Source: Poriferisodalis sp965204125 (GTDB lineage: Bacteria; Actinomycetota; Acidimicrobiia; Acidimicrobiales; Poriferisodalaceae). Taken from it: a stretch of DNA of 64,000 bases. Below the pieces are notes generated by a model. That model was not told where the DNA came from. It searched no databases and worked only from the letters and a program-made list of their open reading frames with translations. The translations under genes and the position numbers were made by a program. The stretch lies in the NCBI RefSeq assembly GCF_965204125.1, contig NZ_OZ241968.1:3337075-3401074 (forward strand). The letters run 5' to 3'. Shown here in pieces: positions 16,038-23,625 of the stretch (position 1 is the stretch's first letter; every line of letters starts with the position of its first letter).

Positions 16038-17567
16038 ATGGGGGAACCGAACTTCGCGAACCGCACGCTGTGGATTGACGACAACCTGCGGGTACTGCGA
16101 GGCATCAACAGCGAATGTGTCGATCTGATAGCGACCGATCCACCGTTCAACAGCAAGCGGCTCTACAACGCGCCGTTGGGATCGGACGCAGCGGGAGCGC
16201 AGTTTGATGACACTTGGACGTTGGACAGCGTGAAAGCGGAATGGGCTGAGTTGCAGGAGGCTGCCAACCCAGACCTGTTCCACACTATCGTCGGCGCTGG
16301 GTTGACGGCAGGCGACTCGATGCAAGCGTTCTTGTCGTTCATGGCGCCGCGTCTCATCGAGATTCACCGCATTCTCAAGCCGACCGGAGCGCTGTACCTG
16401 CACTGCGACCCGCACGCCAGCCATTACCTCAAGCAGCTGCTTGATGCGATCTTCGGTGCTCGATACATGAACGAGATCGTGTGGAAGCGCACGAGCACGA
16501 AGTCGCTCGGCACGCGCCGCTATGCGCGCGACAGCGACCGAATCCTGTACTACGTCAAGTCAGCTGAGTGGACGTGGAATCAGCAGTACCGGCCCCACGA
16601 TCCCGAGTACGTCGCCAAGAACTACCGCTACGACGACAACGACGGCTTGGGCCGCTACCGGCTGCAACCTCTGACCGGCGGCAAAGCAGGCGGGCCGGAC
16701 GCCTACAAGCCGTTCAATGGGGTGCTGCCGTCAAAGGGACGAGCGTGGGCGCCGCCACGACGCGAACGGTTCCCCACCGAGGCAGGCGAGCGGCTGCCCG
16801 GCGACTACGAGACTCTCGGAGTGCTGGACAAGTGCGCTGCACTCGATGCCGCCGACCTGATCTACTGGAGCAAGACCAGGGTTCCCAACTACAAGAGCTT
16901 CCTGTCGAACAAGCACGGCAACCCTGCAAGCGACGTCATCGCCCATATCCCGCCCGTGGCGGGCAACGAAAAGACGGATTGGCCAACACAGAAACCGCTC
17001 GCCCTCTACGAGCACTTCATCGCCGCGTCAACGAATGAGGGCGATCTGGTGTTCGACCCGTTCGCAGGGTGCGCGACAACGATGGTCGCCGCCGAACGGC
17101 TGGGCAGACAATGGGCAGGAGCGGACATCGACGAGGTGGCTACCGGCATCACACTGAAGCGGTTGCAGGCACACGCTGACGGCTCGGCGTTTCTCGATCT
17201 GTCAACTCAGACCGTCACACTTCCCGCCAACCCGCCGAAGCGCACTGACGACGATGCGCCTCGTAGGTCGCCCAACATCCGCGACGTGCTGTGGCAGGCA
17301 CTTGGTGAAGGCGAAAGACGACCTTGTGCGGGCTGCGACCGAGCGAAGTACTACGACGACTTCCACCTCGATCACATCACACCACGGTCGAAGGGTGGGC
17401 CGGACATCGACGCGAACCTGCAACTGCTCTGCGCCGCGTGCAACGGCAGGAAGGGCAACCGGCTCACCATGACTGAACTGCGTGCCTCTTGGGGACTGCC
17501 AACAGGCACCCGAACCGAGGTCGAATACAGCGAGCTAGGTGCAAGCCATGACCAAGTTGAAGCGTGA
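16038..17567 (+). CDS. Beta-class site-specific DNA methyltransferase with C-terminal HNH domain
   Basis: Protein of 509 aa. The first 380 residues are an amino-methyltransferase (N6-adenine or N4-cytosine): catalytic motif IV is TDPPFNS (DPPF, residues 34-37) and the SAM motif FDPFAGCATTMVAAERLG comes later, the order that defines the beta class. The C-terminal ~90 residues form a separate HNH module: CAGC (zinc pair), LDHITPRSKGG with the catalytic histidine, NLQLLCAACNGRKGN. So a methylating and a potentially nicking/cleaving domain share one chain. It stands alone on the plus strand, leaderless, convergent with the minus-strand restriction-type operon. Native target and whether the HNH is active are unknown. 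Confidence 0.85.
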   Translation: MGEPNFANRTLWIDDNLRVLRGINSECVDLIATDPPFNSKRLYNAPLGSDAAGAQFDDTWTLDSVKAEWAELQEAANPDLFHTIVGAGLTAGDSMQAFLSFMAPRLIEIHRILKPTGALYLHCDPHASHYLKQLLDAIFGARYMNEIVWKRTSTKSLGTRRYARDSDRILYYVKSAEWTWNQQYRPHDPEYVAKNYRYDDNDGLGRYRLQPLTGGKAGGPDAYKPFNGVLPSKGRAWAPPRRERFPTEAGERLPGDYETLGVLDKCAALDAADLIYWSKTRVPNYKSFLSNKHGNPASDVIAHIPPVAGNEKTDWPTQKPLALYEHFIAASTNEGDLVFDPFAGCATTMVAAERLGRQWAGADIDEVATGITLKRLQAHADGSAFLDLSTQTVTLPANPPKRTDDDAPRRSPNIRDVLWQALGEGERRPCAGCDRAKYYDDFHLDHITPRSKGGPDIDANLQLLCAACNGRKGNRLTMTELRASWGLPTGTRTEVEYSELGASHDQVEA

Positions 17568-17674
17568 CAAGCGGCTAGTGCGACGCTGACAGACTCTCCC
17601 GCTTCCGAGGGTCGCAGTCAAGCCTTGACGGACCGAAGCATGCGTGGGTCTTGCATTGGGCACAGCTCCAGCGC

Positions 17675-18775
17675 TCAGCTGGGAACGTGGCCGGAACTCA
17701 GGATGTCATGGATCCGCTTGAGCATTTTGGCCCTGTCGGAAACTGGGTGGAAGAATGACATCTGGCTATAGATTCTGCGGCCTACGGAGTTGATCGACAA
17801 ATCGCTTCCGACCCGGCGTATCTGGGTCACCCCAGCGAGTCCAGACTCCGGAAGCGGGAACTTCGCACTTGGGTTGTGAATGAGGACCAGGCCTTCCTCC
17901 CAAGGCTCTGGGCGACCGGGCCCCACTCTCTCGACGAATCGCGCAGGTTCGGTCATTCCGGGACGAGGATCGAGTTCGACGCCGAAGCGGTGGATCTCCC
18001 AGCCCGGTGTGCCGAGGCCGAGACCGGCGGCCATGCGATTGAATTTGGCCGCCGTTCCCGTGTTGGACCACAACACCGCAGAGATGTAGGAAGATTCTTC
18101 GCCGTCGAACCAGCCAGACGGGATCGTCTTGGTGTCTCCGACGTGGCATCCGACGGCCGCATGGGTCGGCGTGACGACACCATCGTCGTCGACTTCCGTG
18201 AGAGCCAAGTCGTAGAGATAACGAAGGAGCGGGCGCTCACTGTGGAGCAGCGCACCGGGCCCGAAGAATGCCTGAACCGCCAGCACGATCGGCTTGCCAG
18301 CGACGTGGGGCAACTCCTCATATCGCCTGCCAGCCTTGCTCCGCAGCACAGAGCCGAATCTGACCGCGACCTCGTCCTCATTCTCCGTTTGCAGCCCGAA
18401 CTGCGCGAAGTAGTCCTCGACGGTGGCGGGCGGGGCAGGATTGTCGGGCAAGTGGGCCGTGGCGGCCTCAACGTAGAACTCGTGTCCGGAATCACTGCAG
18501 CGGAAGTCCGGGCGGTTCCCCTCGCGCCCGATCGTGAGTCCGATGCTCCGCAGCGCGGCCGCGAGGTAGAGCTCAAAGACTCGGGCATCGAACCCCTTCG
18601 TCTGAAGCTCGCGCACGAAGTGAGCATCGGCGCTCGCCCACTGGTCGTAGGTCCGTTGCATCAAGGTCCGCGCGCCGGAGTACTCGGGACTTGCCGCCAA
18701 CCTCTGAAACGACGGATGCAGCAAAGTGTCTGCTACGACCGCCCTGAACAGGTCGGCGCTACGCCCTGCTGTCAT
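17675..18775 (-). CDS. Putative PD-(D/E)xK-type restriction endonuclease-like protein
   Basis: No family name recognised with certainty. About 366 aa from ATG 18775; the frame is open to 18922, but that would overlap the methyltransferase gene by 104 bases. The region FELYLAAALRSIGL followed by RPDF (Asp90) and EFYVEAATA (Glu103) has the helix-strand-strand layout of a PD-(D/E)xK nuclease core, with Ala where Lys is usual. It is the last gene of a minus-strand operon with a C5-cytosine methyltransferase, a nuclease-like protein and a ParB-like protein, so a cleaving role matched to the methylation is inferred. Some relatives could be non-nucleolytic effectors. Confidence 0.55.
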   Translation of the reverse strand: MTAGRSADLFRAVVADTLLHPSFQRLAASPEYSGARTLMQRTYDQWASADAHFVRELQTKGFDARVFELYLAAALRSIGLTIGREGNRPDFRCSDSGHEFYVEAATAHLPDNPAPPATVEDYFAQFGLQTENEDEVAVRFGSVLRSKAGRRYEELPHVAGKPIVLAVQAFFGPGALLHSERPLLRYLYDLALTEVDDDGVVTPTHAAVGCHVGDTKTIPSGWFDGEESSYISAVLWSNTGTAAKFNRMAAGLGLGTPGWEIHRFGVELDPRPGMTEPARFVERVGPGRPEPWEEGLVLIHNPSAKFPLPESGLAGVTQIRRVGSDLSINSVGRRIYSQMSFFHPVSDRAKMLKRIHDILSSGHVPS

Positions 18776-18818
18776 GACTGGACACTCGGCAAATCGAGCA
18801 ACGAAAGAGGCCTGTTGT

Positions 18819-19817
18819 TCAGCTGCTGACGGCCTGCAGCTCTGATCCCACAACACACGCCCGAATCGACTGGGCGACCGCGAGAGCGAGAAGAGGGGGC
18901 ACCGCATTGCCAATCTGGGCAAGCTGGCTTCGATCGGAGCCTACGAAACGAAACCAATCCGGAAACGACTGGATGCGTGCAGCTTCCCGAGCAGTCAGCA
19001 TCCTGCGATCCCCATCCGGGAGCTTGAGCCGAATCATGTCACCTGTCGCACCGCTCAGATTGCGAACTGTGAGGGTGCGCGCCGGCCGGTCTAGGTGCAG
19101 GTCTCGAGGGGTGCGACATTTCGAGGCCTTCTCGTAACGCTCGATGTATGCGCTCATCCCGTCCGAGAGCAGGCGAGCACCCGGTGCGTGTTGCTTGCAT
19201 GACTCCGGAATGGCGTCAAGCACAGTGACAGTCTCTTTCGTTTCAGCTAACAGATCGGCGCGAAGATCGCCAGTGGTTGCGACGACAAAGACCCTGCGCC
19301 GATTCTGGGGCACGCCGAAGTCAGCCGCATTCAGGACGTGCTCTTGGACGTTGTAGCCGATCTCCGTTAGTTCACTCTTGAAGTCGTCAAGATGGCCTCG
19401 TCGGCCCTTTCGGGCTAGGTCTGGGACGTTCTCAATGACTGCCGCCGAGGGGCGCAAGCAGTCGACTGCCCGCGACACAACTCTCAGGCCATCGCGCTTG
19501 TCCGTTGCGCCGAGGCGCTTCCCAGCTCGGCTCCATGGTTGACACGGAGGACCTGCGATTACGACGTCGGCTGCGGGAAGAGTCGACTCCTCATCGAGCG
19601 TCTCACGGCGAGCTTCTCCTAGGTTGAGCTCGAACGTGCGGACGGAATCAAGGTTCTCGTCAATGCCGACGACATCAAATCCGCTGGCCCAGAACCCCAG
19701 TGACAGCCCACCTGCTCCGCAATACAGATCAAGCACCTGCAGGCCTAGGTGCTCTCTGGGCTGGAGCTCCGAGTTCAGATCTCGTACCCAATTGGAACTG
19801 TCCGCAGGTGGCCTCAT
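18819..19817 (-). CDS. dcm: DNA (cytosine-5-)-methyltransferase
   Basis: C5-cytosine methyltransferase of 332 aa, protecting self DNA. All key motifs are readable: I (SAM) DLYCGAGGLSLGF at residues 30-42, IV GPPCQPWS with nucleophile Cys92, VI ENVPDL, VIII GVPQNRRRVF, and X QIGNAVPPLLA at the C-terminus. The variable target-recognition region lies between VIII and IX and is short, as in type II enzymes. The ATG overlaps the stop of the upstream nuclease-like gene (ATGA, 19814-19817), and an endonuclease-like gene follows after about 43 bases. Target sequence cannot be read. Confidence 0.95.
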   Translation of the reverse strand: MRPPADSSNWVRDLNSELQPREHLGLQVLDLYCGAGGLSLGFWASGFDVVGIDENLDSVRTFELNLGEARRETLDEESTLPAADVVIAGPPCQPWSRAGKRLGATDKRDGLRVVSRAVDCLRPSAAVIENVPDLARKGRRGHLDDFKSELTEIGYNVQEHVLNAADFGVPQNRRRVFVVATTGDLRADLLAETKETVTVLDAIPESCKQHAPGARLLSDGMSAYIERYEKASKCRTPRDLHLDRPARTLTVRNLSGATGDMIRLKLPDGDRRMLTAREAARIQSFPDWFRFVGSDRSQLAQIGNAVPPLLALAVAQSIRACVVGSELQAVSS

Positions 19818-20806
19818 TGCTGCGGCAGCCTGCTTCCGAGATCACTCGCACACGAGTTCATCTCATCGCGCAAGTCGGTTGGGAGGTCGCTGTCGCGGAG
19901 CAGGCTGGCGAGGCGCAACCGATCGATCGGAATGCTCGAATACACGAGGCCATTCAATACCTCGCTTGGCGTGAGCGACAGCGTCTCCGGAAATGCGACG
20001 ACAGTGACTGGTCGTGCGAGGAAGTTGATGAGCCGGGAGTCAGGGGGCTGCCTGTCAGTCCATCGCCTCGCCACCTTCTCTCTGGTCCAATCGCCCTCCG
20101 AGATCGTTGCCTGTCCAATCACGACGAGTTGTCCGGGTCGTCTATCGCCGAATGGCTTCCACGCGATGGCGTCGGCCTTGTAGTCCCCTTCCGCACCCGA
20201 CGGCACGCTGCCAGGTTCTTCGTGCATCATGCGGCGCAATGCCTCAACGGCATCCGGAAGCGGATCGGGAAGGCCACTCCCTCGATAACCCCCTGCGACG
20301 CCGAAGCGCACTCGATCAACGGTATTCGCATACGCACCGAGAGCGTGCTTCACCAAGGACTCAAAGAGACGCCCCGAGACATTGGCATCGTCCTCGATGG
20401 CATCCGGGTAGAGCTGCCGTGCGCGCAGCAGCATGAGGAAGCGATACACATCGCTTCCCGGCGGGTCCTCTGACAGCTGCACCGTCTCGGCGTCTATCTC
20501 CATCGGATAGCTGTCGCCTAGCCAAGCCGCGCGCTCCGTCAGCTCCGTGAAACTGCTCTCGGCCCGTTCCTCCGCCATCTCCCAGAATCCCGGACGTAGC
20601 TCACCACTCGGGTCGTCCTCTGATTCGTAGGAGTAGCGAAACTCACTGTCGCGTGCGTCATCCGGAGGCATCTCTGCGAGGCAGCCAGTGACCTGCGCGA
20701 TCGACATTCCCGCTTCCTCGTCCATGACGAGGTTCAGCTCCACCCAGTCGGCCAGACGGATCACGTCATGCGCGCGTTCGAGCGCGGATTGGGGAACCAC
20801 GAACAT
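19814..20806 (-). CDS. Unknown protein with restriction-endonuclease-like C-terminal core
   Basis: Family not named with certainty; 330 aa. The C-terminal half has a nuclease-like sequence pattern: helix Glu in RLFESLVKHAL (Glu149), Asp212 in DYKADAIAWK, then a strand QLVVIGQATISEGDW with Gln232 and Lys244, matching a D...QxT...K variant of the PD-(D/E)xK core seen in some defence-locus proteins. The N-terminal 130 residues are acidic and helical without a recognised domain. The ATG shares one base with the ParB-like stop and its own stop overlaps dcm (ATGA), so the three are one translational unit. A role as nuclease or recognition subunit is inference. Confidence 0.5.
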   Translation of the reverse strand: MFVVPQSALERAHDVIRLADWVELNLVMDEEAGMSIAQVTGCLAEMPPDDARDSEFRYSYESEDDPSGELRPGFWEMAEERAESSFTELTERAAWLGDSYPMEIDAETVQLSEDPPGSDVYRFLMLLRARQLYPDAIEDDANVSGRLFESLVKHALGAYANTVDRVRFGVAGGYRGSGLPDPLPDAVEALRRMMHEEPGSVPSGAEGDYKADAIAWKPFGDRRPGQLVVIGQATISEGDWTREKVARRWTDRQPPDSRLINFLARPVTVVAFPETLSLTPSEVLNGLVYSSIPIDRLRLASLLRDSDLPTDLRDEMNSCASDLGSRLPQQ

Positions 20807-21894
20807 CAGGAGTCCTGGACTCGATAGCGCCCAGCCATGTCCAGGACAAGATCCCTTACACGCCTCACTTCCTCTTGGAGATCCTCGTCGTCGGAATACT
20901 CCAACGCCTGACCGTTTACCCGTGCCAGAGCCCTGTGTGCATCATCGAGCAAAGTGATCAATTCCTGGCGACCGCCGCCACTGACGTGCCATGCGCCATC
21001 GAGATCGCGATGACTTCGAAGGTTTGACAGAGCCCGGGGATCGGCCAGCACCTCTTCGAGCTTCTTCAGTTCGCGCGACTCGATGATGACCTTTTCGAGG
21101 CCGTCGTCGTCGCCGTAGAGGAATCCGATCAACTCTCGCAAGTTGTCCATCGCGCCGACGGGCACAGGATCGACCACGAGGCCGATGATCGCGCTCTGCG
21201 GATCTAGCTCCAAGAAGCCTCGGATGCCCGGACGGTCAAGCGCGTTGTAGAAGACGCCAAACGCCGCCTCGACGCCTTCCAAGGCGAATCCCGCATTCTG
21301 CGCTTGGACGTAGACGGCATGTGCATCGACTAGCCGTCGGACGGTTCGATGGTTGCTGCCGATGCGTTTAACGACTTCGTCGATTGTCTCGCCGTCGCTG
21401 AGAAGCTTGGTGACAAAGCGCGCCTTCGCCTCTGGTCGCCAAGGCGTCGGCCCAGTGATGTGCCGAAATCCGAGATAGTCGTCGAGCGCGCTCCTGCCTG
21501 GATACTTGACGACCGGAACCCCCTCCCGAAGGCCCTCCAGCTTGTCGCTCGCCGCCAGTTCCTCCCATTCAGCGCTTCGGACACGTGCAGTCTTCCGGCG
21601 ATCCTCGCTCAGCAGGAGCTTCAAGGTCGCGAGTCGCCGGTTTCCCTCGATAGTCACGAACGACTGGGAGTCGGGAGGATCCTCGAACACCAACAGAGCT
21701 TCAGCGTGACGAGGCCGAAAGCCCTTGTCTGCTATCGAACGTGCGAGCTCCAAGAGGTTGTAGTGGCGCTCAAACCAGCGGAGCAGATCGTCTTCGGAGG
21801 CCTCTGTCCAATCGCGATCGTTGGGCAAGCGCGGGTTGAGCGGATCCAGCGAGAGGCACTCCAAGGGGACGCTATCGAACTCCTCCTCTGGCAT
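20806..21894 (-). CDS. ParB-N-terminal-domain protein of a defence-type operon
   Basis: Protein of 362 aa with an N-terminal ParB/Srx-like nuclease domain: LDPLNPRLP start, then VTIEGNRRLATLKLLL (residues 81-96), the ParB box II equivalent, followed by a helix-turn-helix-like stretch (GETIDEVVKRIGSNHRTVRRLVDA region, about 170-193). The C-terminal part is helical. Start is ATG 21894 with a strong GGAGGG ribosome-binding site 8-9 nt upstream; the frame continues upstream but without coding character. It heads the operon with nuclease-like, Dcm and endonuclease-like genes; there is no parA next to it, so plasmid partitioning is unlikely. ParB folds can bind CTP or nick DNA; which applies is unknown. 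Confidence 0.7.
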   Translation of the reverse strand: MPEEEFDSVPLECLSLDPLNPRLPNDRDWTEASEDDLLRWFERHYNLLELARSIADKGFRPRHAEALLVFEDPPDSQSFVTIEGNRRLATLKLLLSEDRRKTARVRSAEWEELAASDKLEGLREGVPVVKYPGRSALDDYLGFRHITGPTPWRPEAKARFVTKLLSDGETIDEVVKRIGSNHRTVRRLVDAHAVYVQAQNAGFALEGVEAAFGVFYNALDRPGIRGFLELDPQSAIIGLVVDPVPVGAMDNLRELIGFLYGDDDGLEKVIIESRELKKLEEVLADPRALSNLRSHRDLDGAWHVSGGGRQELITLLDDAHRALARVNGQALEYSDDEDLQEEVRRVRDLVLDMAGRYRVQDS

Positions 21895-22126
21895 CGGCGT
21901 CCCTCCTCGATCCCTCAAACCCTCACGGCGGGCGCCCAAGCGTAACCCCGCGTCAGCGAAGGCCGTCCCGGCGCGCCGGCTTGGAATGCACATTGCGAGT
22001 GGCCGGGCGCGTCCGGCGATGCGAACTGCGCGAGTCGCCGCGACTTCGCCTTGCACAGGCCAACAGTGATGCACGAGGTCTCGACCGAGCGTCCGACTGA
22101 AGCGGCCGGGGGACAACAGCCGACAA

Positions 22127-22132
22127 TAGGAT
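22127..22132 (+). promoter_or_regulatory. Leaderless -10 box of the gene at 22139
   Basis: TAGGAT followed by six bases (TGTGAC) and GTG 22139. This supports both the reality of the small gene and its GTG start, divergent from the ParB-like operon. Confidence 0.45.
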
Positions 22133-22138
22133 TGTGAC

Positions 22139-22534
22139 GTGAGTGGCTCCGAGACCGAGCTACTGCGACTGCGCAGTACTCCGATATCTCTGACGCAGCT
22201 CAAGGAACTCATGGCGCTAGGCGTCCCCGGCGGGCCAGATCCAGAACTGGAGTACCGGTCGGCATGGGGAGTGTTCGTCGAGCGGCCCGGCACCGAACAG
22301 GCCGCAGTCGCTGTAGCCGTGCGGCCGTCGTCAGCCGACGGCGACACCGTCGAGGTCCATCCTCTTGGAGTTGCTGGTTCCCGTCGCCTCGCGTTTGTCG
22401 TTGCAGCAGTGCTGGGAATCACGGCTGACGGCGTAGAGGCAGAGGTTGTGCTGCGGGCAGACCAGGAGATGATGAGAGCCATGGCCTCGAACCTGACGAC
22501 AGGCATCGATCAACTGCTGGAAGGCGATCTGTGA
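22139..22534 (+). CDS. Hypothetical protein, 131 aa
   Basis: I do not recognise this protein. It is soluble, without cysteine, signal peptide or membrane segment, with a beta-rich middle (AWGVFVERP, AAVAVAVRPS, DTVEVHPLG) and a helical C-terminus. Support for being a real gene: a well-placed leaderless -10 box, even codon use, and a GTGA overlap with a following 36-codon frame. It is divergent from the defence-type operon across a 244-base spacer, so it may belong to the same mobile island. Function unknown. Confidence 0.55.
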   Translation: MSGSETELLRLRSTPISLTQLKELMALGVPGGPDPELEYRSAWGVFVERPGTEQAAVAVAVRPSSADGDTVEVHPLGVAGSRRLAFVVAAVLGITADGVEAEVVLRADQEMMRAMASNLTTGIDQLLEGDL

Positions 22535-22641
22535 TCGTCGACCTAGCCAACGCGATCTGCAAGGGCGACAAAACCTGGCGCAACCGGCAGCGAAACCATG
22601 CTCCCCTCGGCCTGCTGGCACCGATTGAGGTCGAGACCTGA
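22531..22641 (+). CDS. Possible small protein, 36 aa
   Basis: A 36-codon frame starting at GTG 22531 that overlaps the stop of the preceding gene (GTGA) and ends in TGA at 22639-22641. The product is basic in its middle (KGDKTWRNRQRNH) and hydrophobic at the end. The stop/start overlap is the same arrangement as in coupled genes elsewhere in the window, but the frame is short and could be chance. Confidence 0.25.
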   Translation: MIVDLANAICKGDKTWRNRQRNHAPLGLLAPIEVET

Positions 22642-22950
22642 TATCAACACAAACCGGCAGTCAGTAGTCCGCCTCATCGAAACTTCGGCACCCCAGAGGC
22701 CTCGACCAAGCCTGGGACGATTCAGCCAGACACCCGCGGCTAAGTCTGCGCCAATTTCCACCCAAGGACGCGCTGCGCGGCGTCCTCCAGGAATGTCGGC
22801 GCCAGCCGGGCAGATCTCCCCTGAGGGAACGCGCAGGCGTGAGGCACCGACCGGGTCGACGTAGCGAGCGACCCCTCATCGACGCCTGTACCAGAAGGCT
22901 GCCGAGGGCTGCCGAACGACAATTGATCAGCGGGATCGGGACTCGCAGCC
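22642..22950. other. Intergenic stretch without recognisable gene
   Basis: About 310 bases between the small plus-strand frames and the HNH-type remnant. I see no convincing coding frame, RNA gene or repeat. It lies where the missing C-terminal half of the remnant gene would be expected, but its translation on the minus strand does not show an HNH motif, so the loss looks like a deletion or replacement rather than simple decay. Confidence 0.4.
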
Positions 22951-23373
22951 TCAATCTGAGCCGCGAGATTCACCAGGCAGCCGTGCCGGCAGTCGGCCGT
23001 CCTTCTTGATCGCAGCGACGGCTGTGTCTAGCGCGTCCCGATCTGATGCGTACCGGTTCCACACATCTATGTCGCCCTTTGCGGCATTCTGCAGGCCACC
23101 GTTTTCGTCGGGGTCGAGCCAAGCGAAGTTCTTGAGTTTGAGCACAACGGTGTCCGCGCTCCGAATGCGGTCCGAGACCGAACGAGTCGGGTGGATTGGT
23201 AGGGCGTCGAGGATGCGGCACAGCTCTTCGACGCGCGGATCCGACTTGCTGAGAGAACCTGCGCGAAGGTAGAGGTCGAGCACCAGGACTCGTTCTTCCT
23301 CAGCCCAACGAATTCCCTTGACCGGGAGCGGAGGACTGATCGACGAGTTGGCCCGCACCGACGCGCTACCCAT
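22951..23373 (-). pseudogene. N-terminal remnant of an HNH-type restriction endonuclease
   Basis: 140 aa frame. The order of elements matches the N-terminal recognition half of a widespread group of HNH restriction-like enzymes: WAEEERVLVLDLYLRAGSL, then VEELCRILDALPIHP, then VVLKLKNFAWLDP and a GGLQNAAKGDIDVWNRYA segment. In that group a helical middle and a C-terminal HNH catalytic domain follow; here the frame ends soon after, with no HNH motif in any frame downstream. It is therefore most likely a truncated remnant, though a free-standing DNA-binding domain cannot be excluded. It lies at the edge of the restriction-type island. Confidence 0.5.
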
Positions 23374-23625
23374 CGGCGACGGCAGTGAGTGGTGTCGCCG
23401 CGTTCACGAATCGGCACTGTAGCGGTGCCACGTGAACGAGTAACCAACCGGGGTCGGTGCAGCGGTGACGGGGACCCGGCAGTCGGTCCAGTTGGCCTGG
23501 CTTCGACCGCGCGGCCATTCACGTACAAAGCGTGCTTCGTTGGTGCGCGCCAGCTCAATTCGAGGCCGTGCCGCAGCAGGCTGAGGAAGATCAGCTTTCG
23601 CCGCCAAAGTGCAGTCTCGCTGCGG

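Noticed and set aside
17568..17674. Possible terminator hairpin between the convergent methyltransferase and endonuclease-like genes
   Set aside because: Only short weak inverted repeats and no T-run; cannot be supported.
20806..21894. ParB of a plasmid or chromosome partition system
   Set aside because: No parA gene, no parS-like sites noticed, and the operon continues with methyltransferase and nuclease-like genes.
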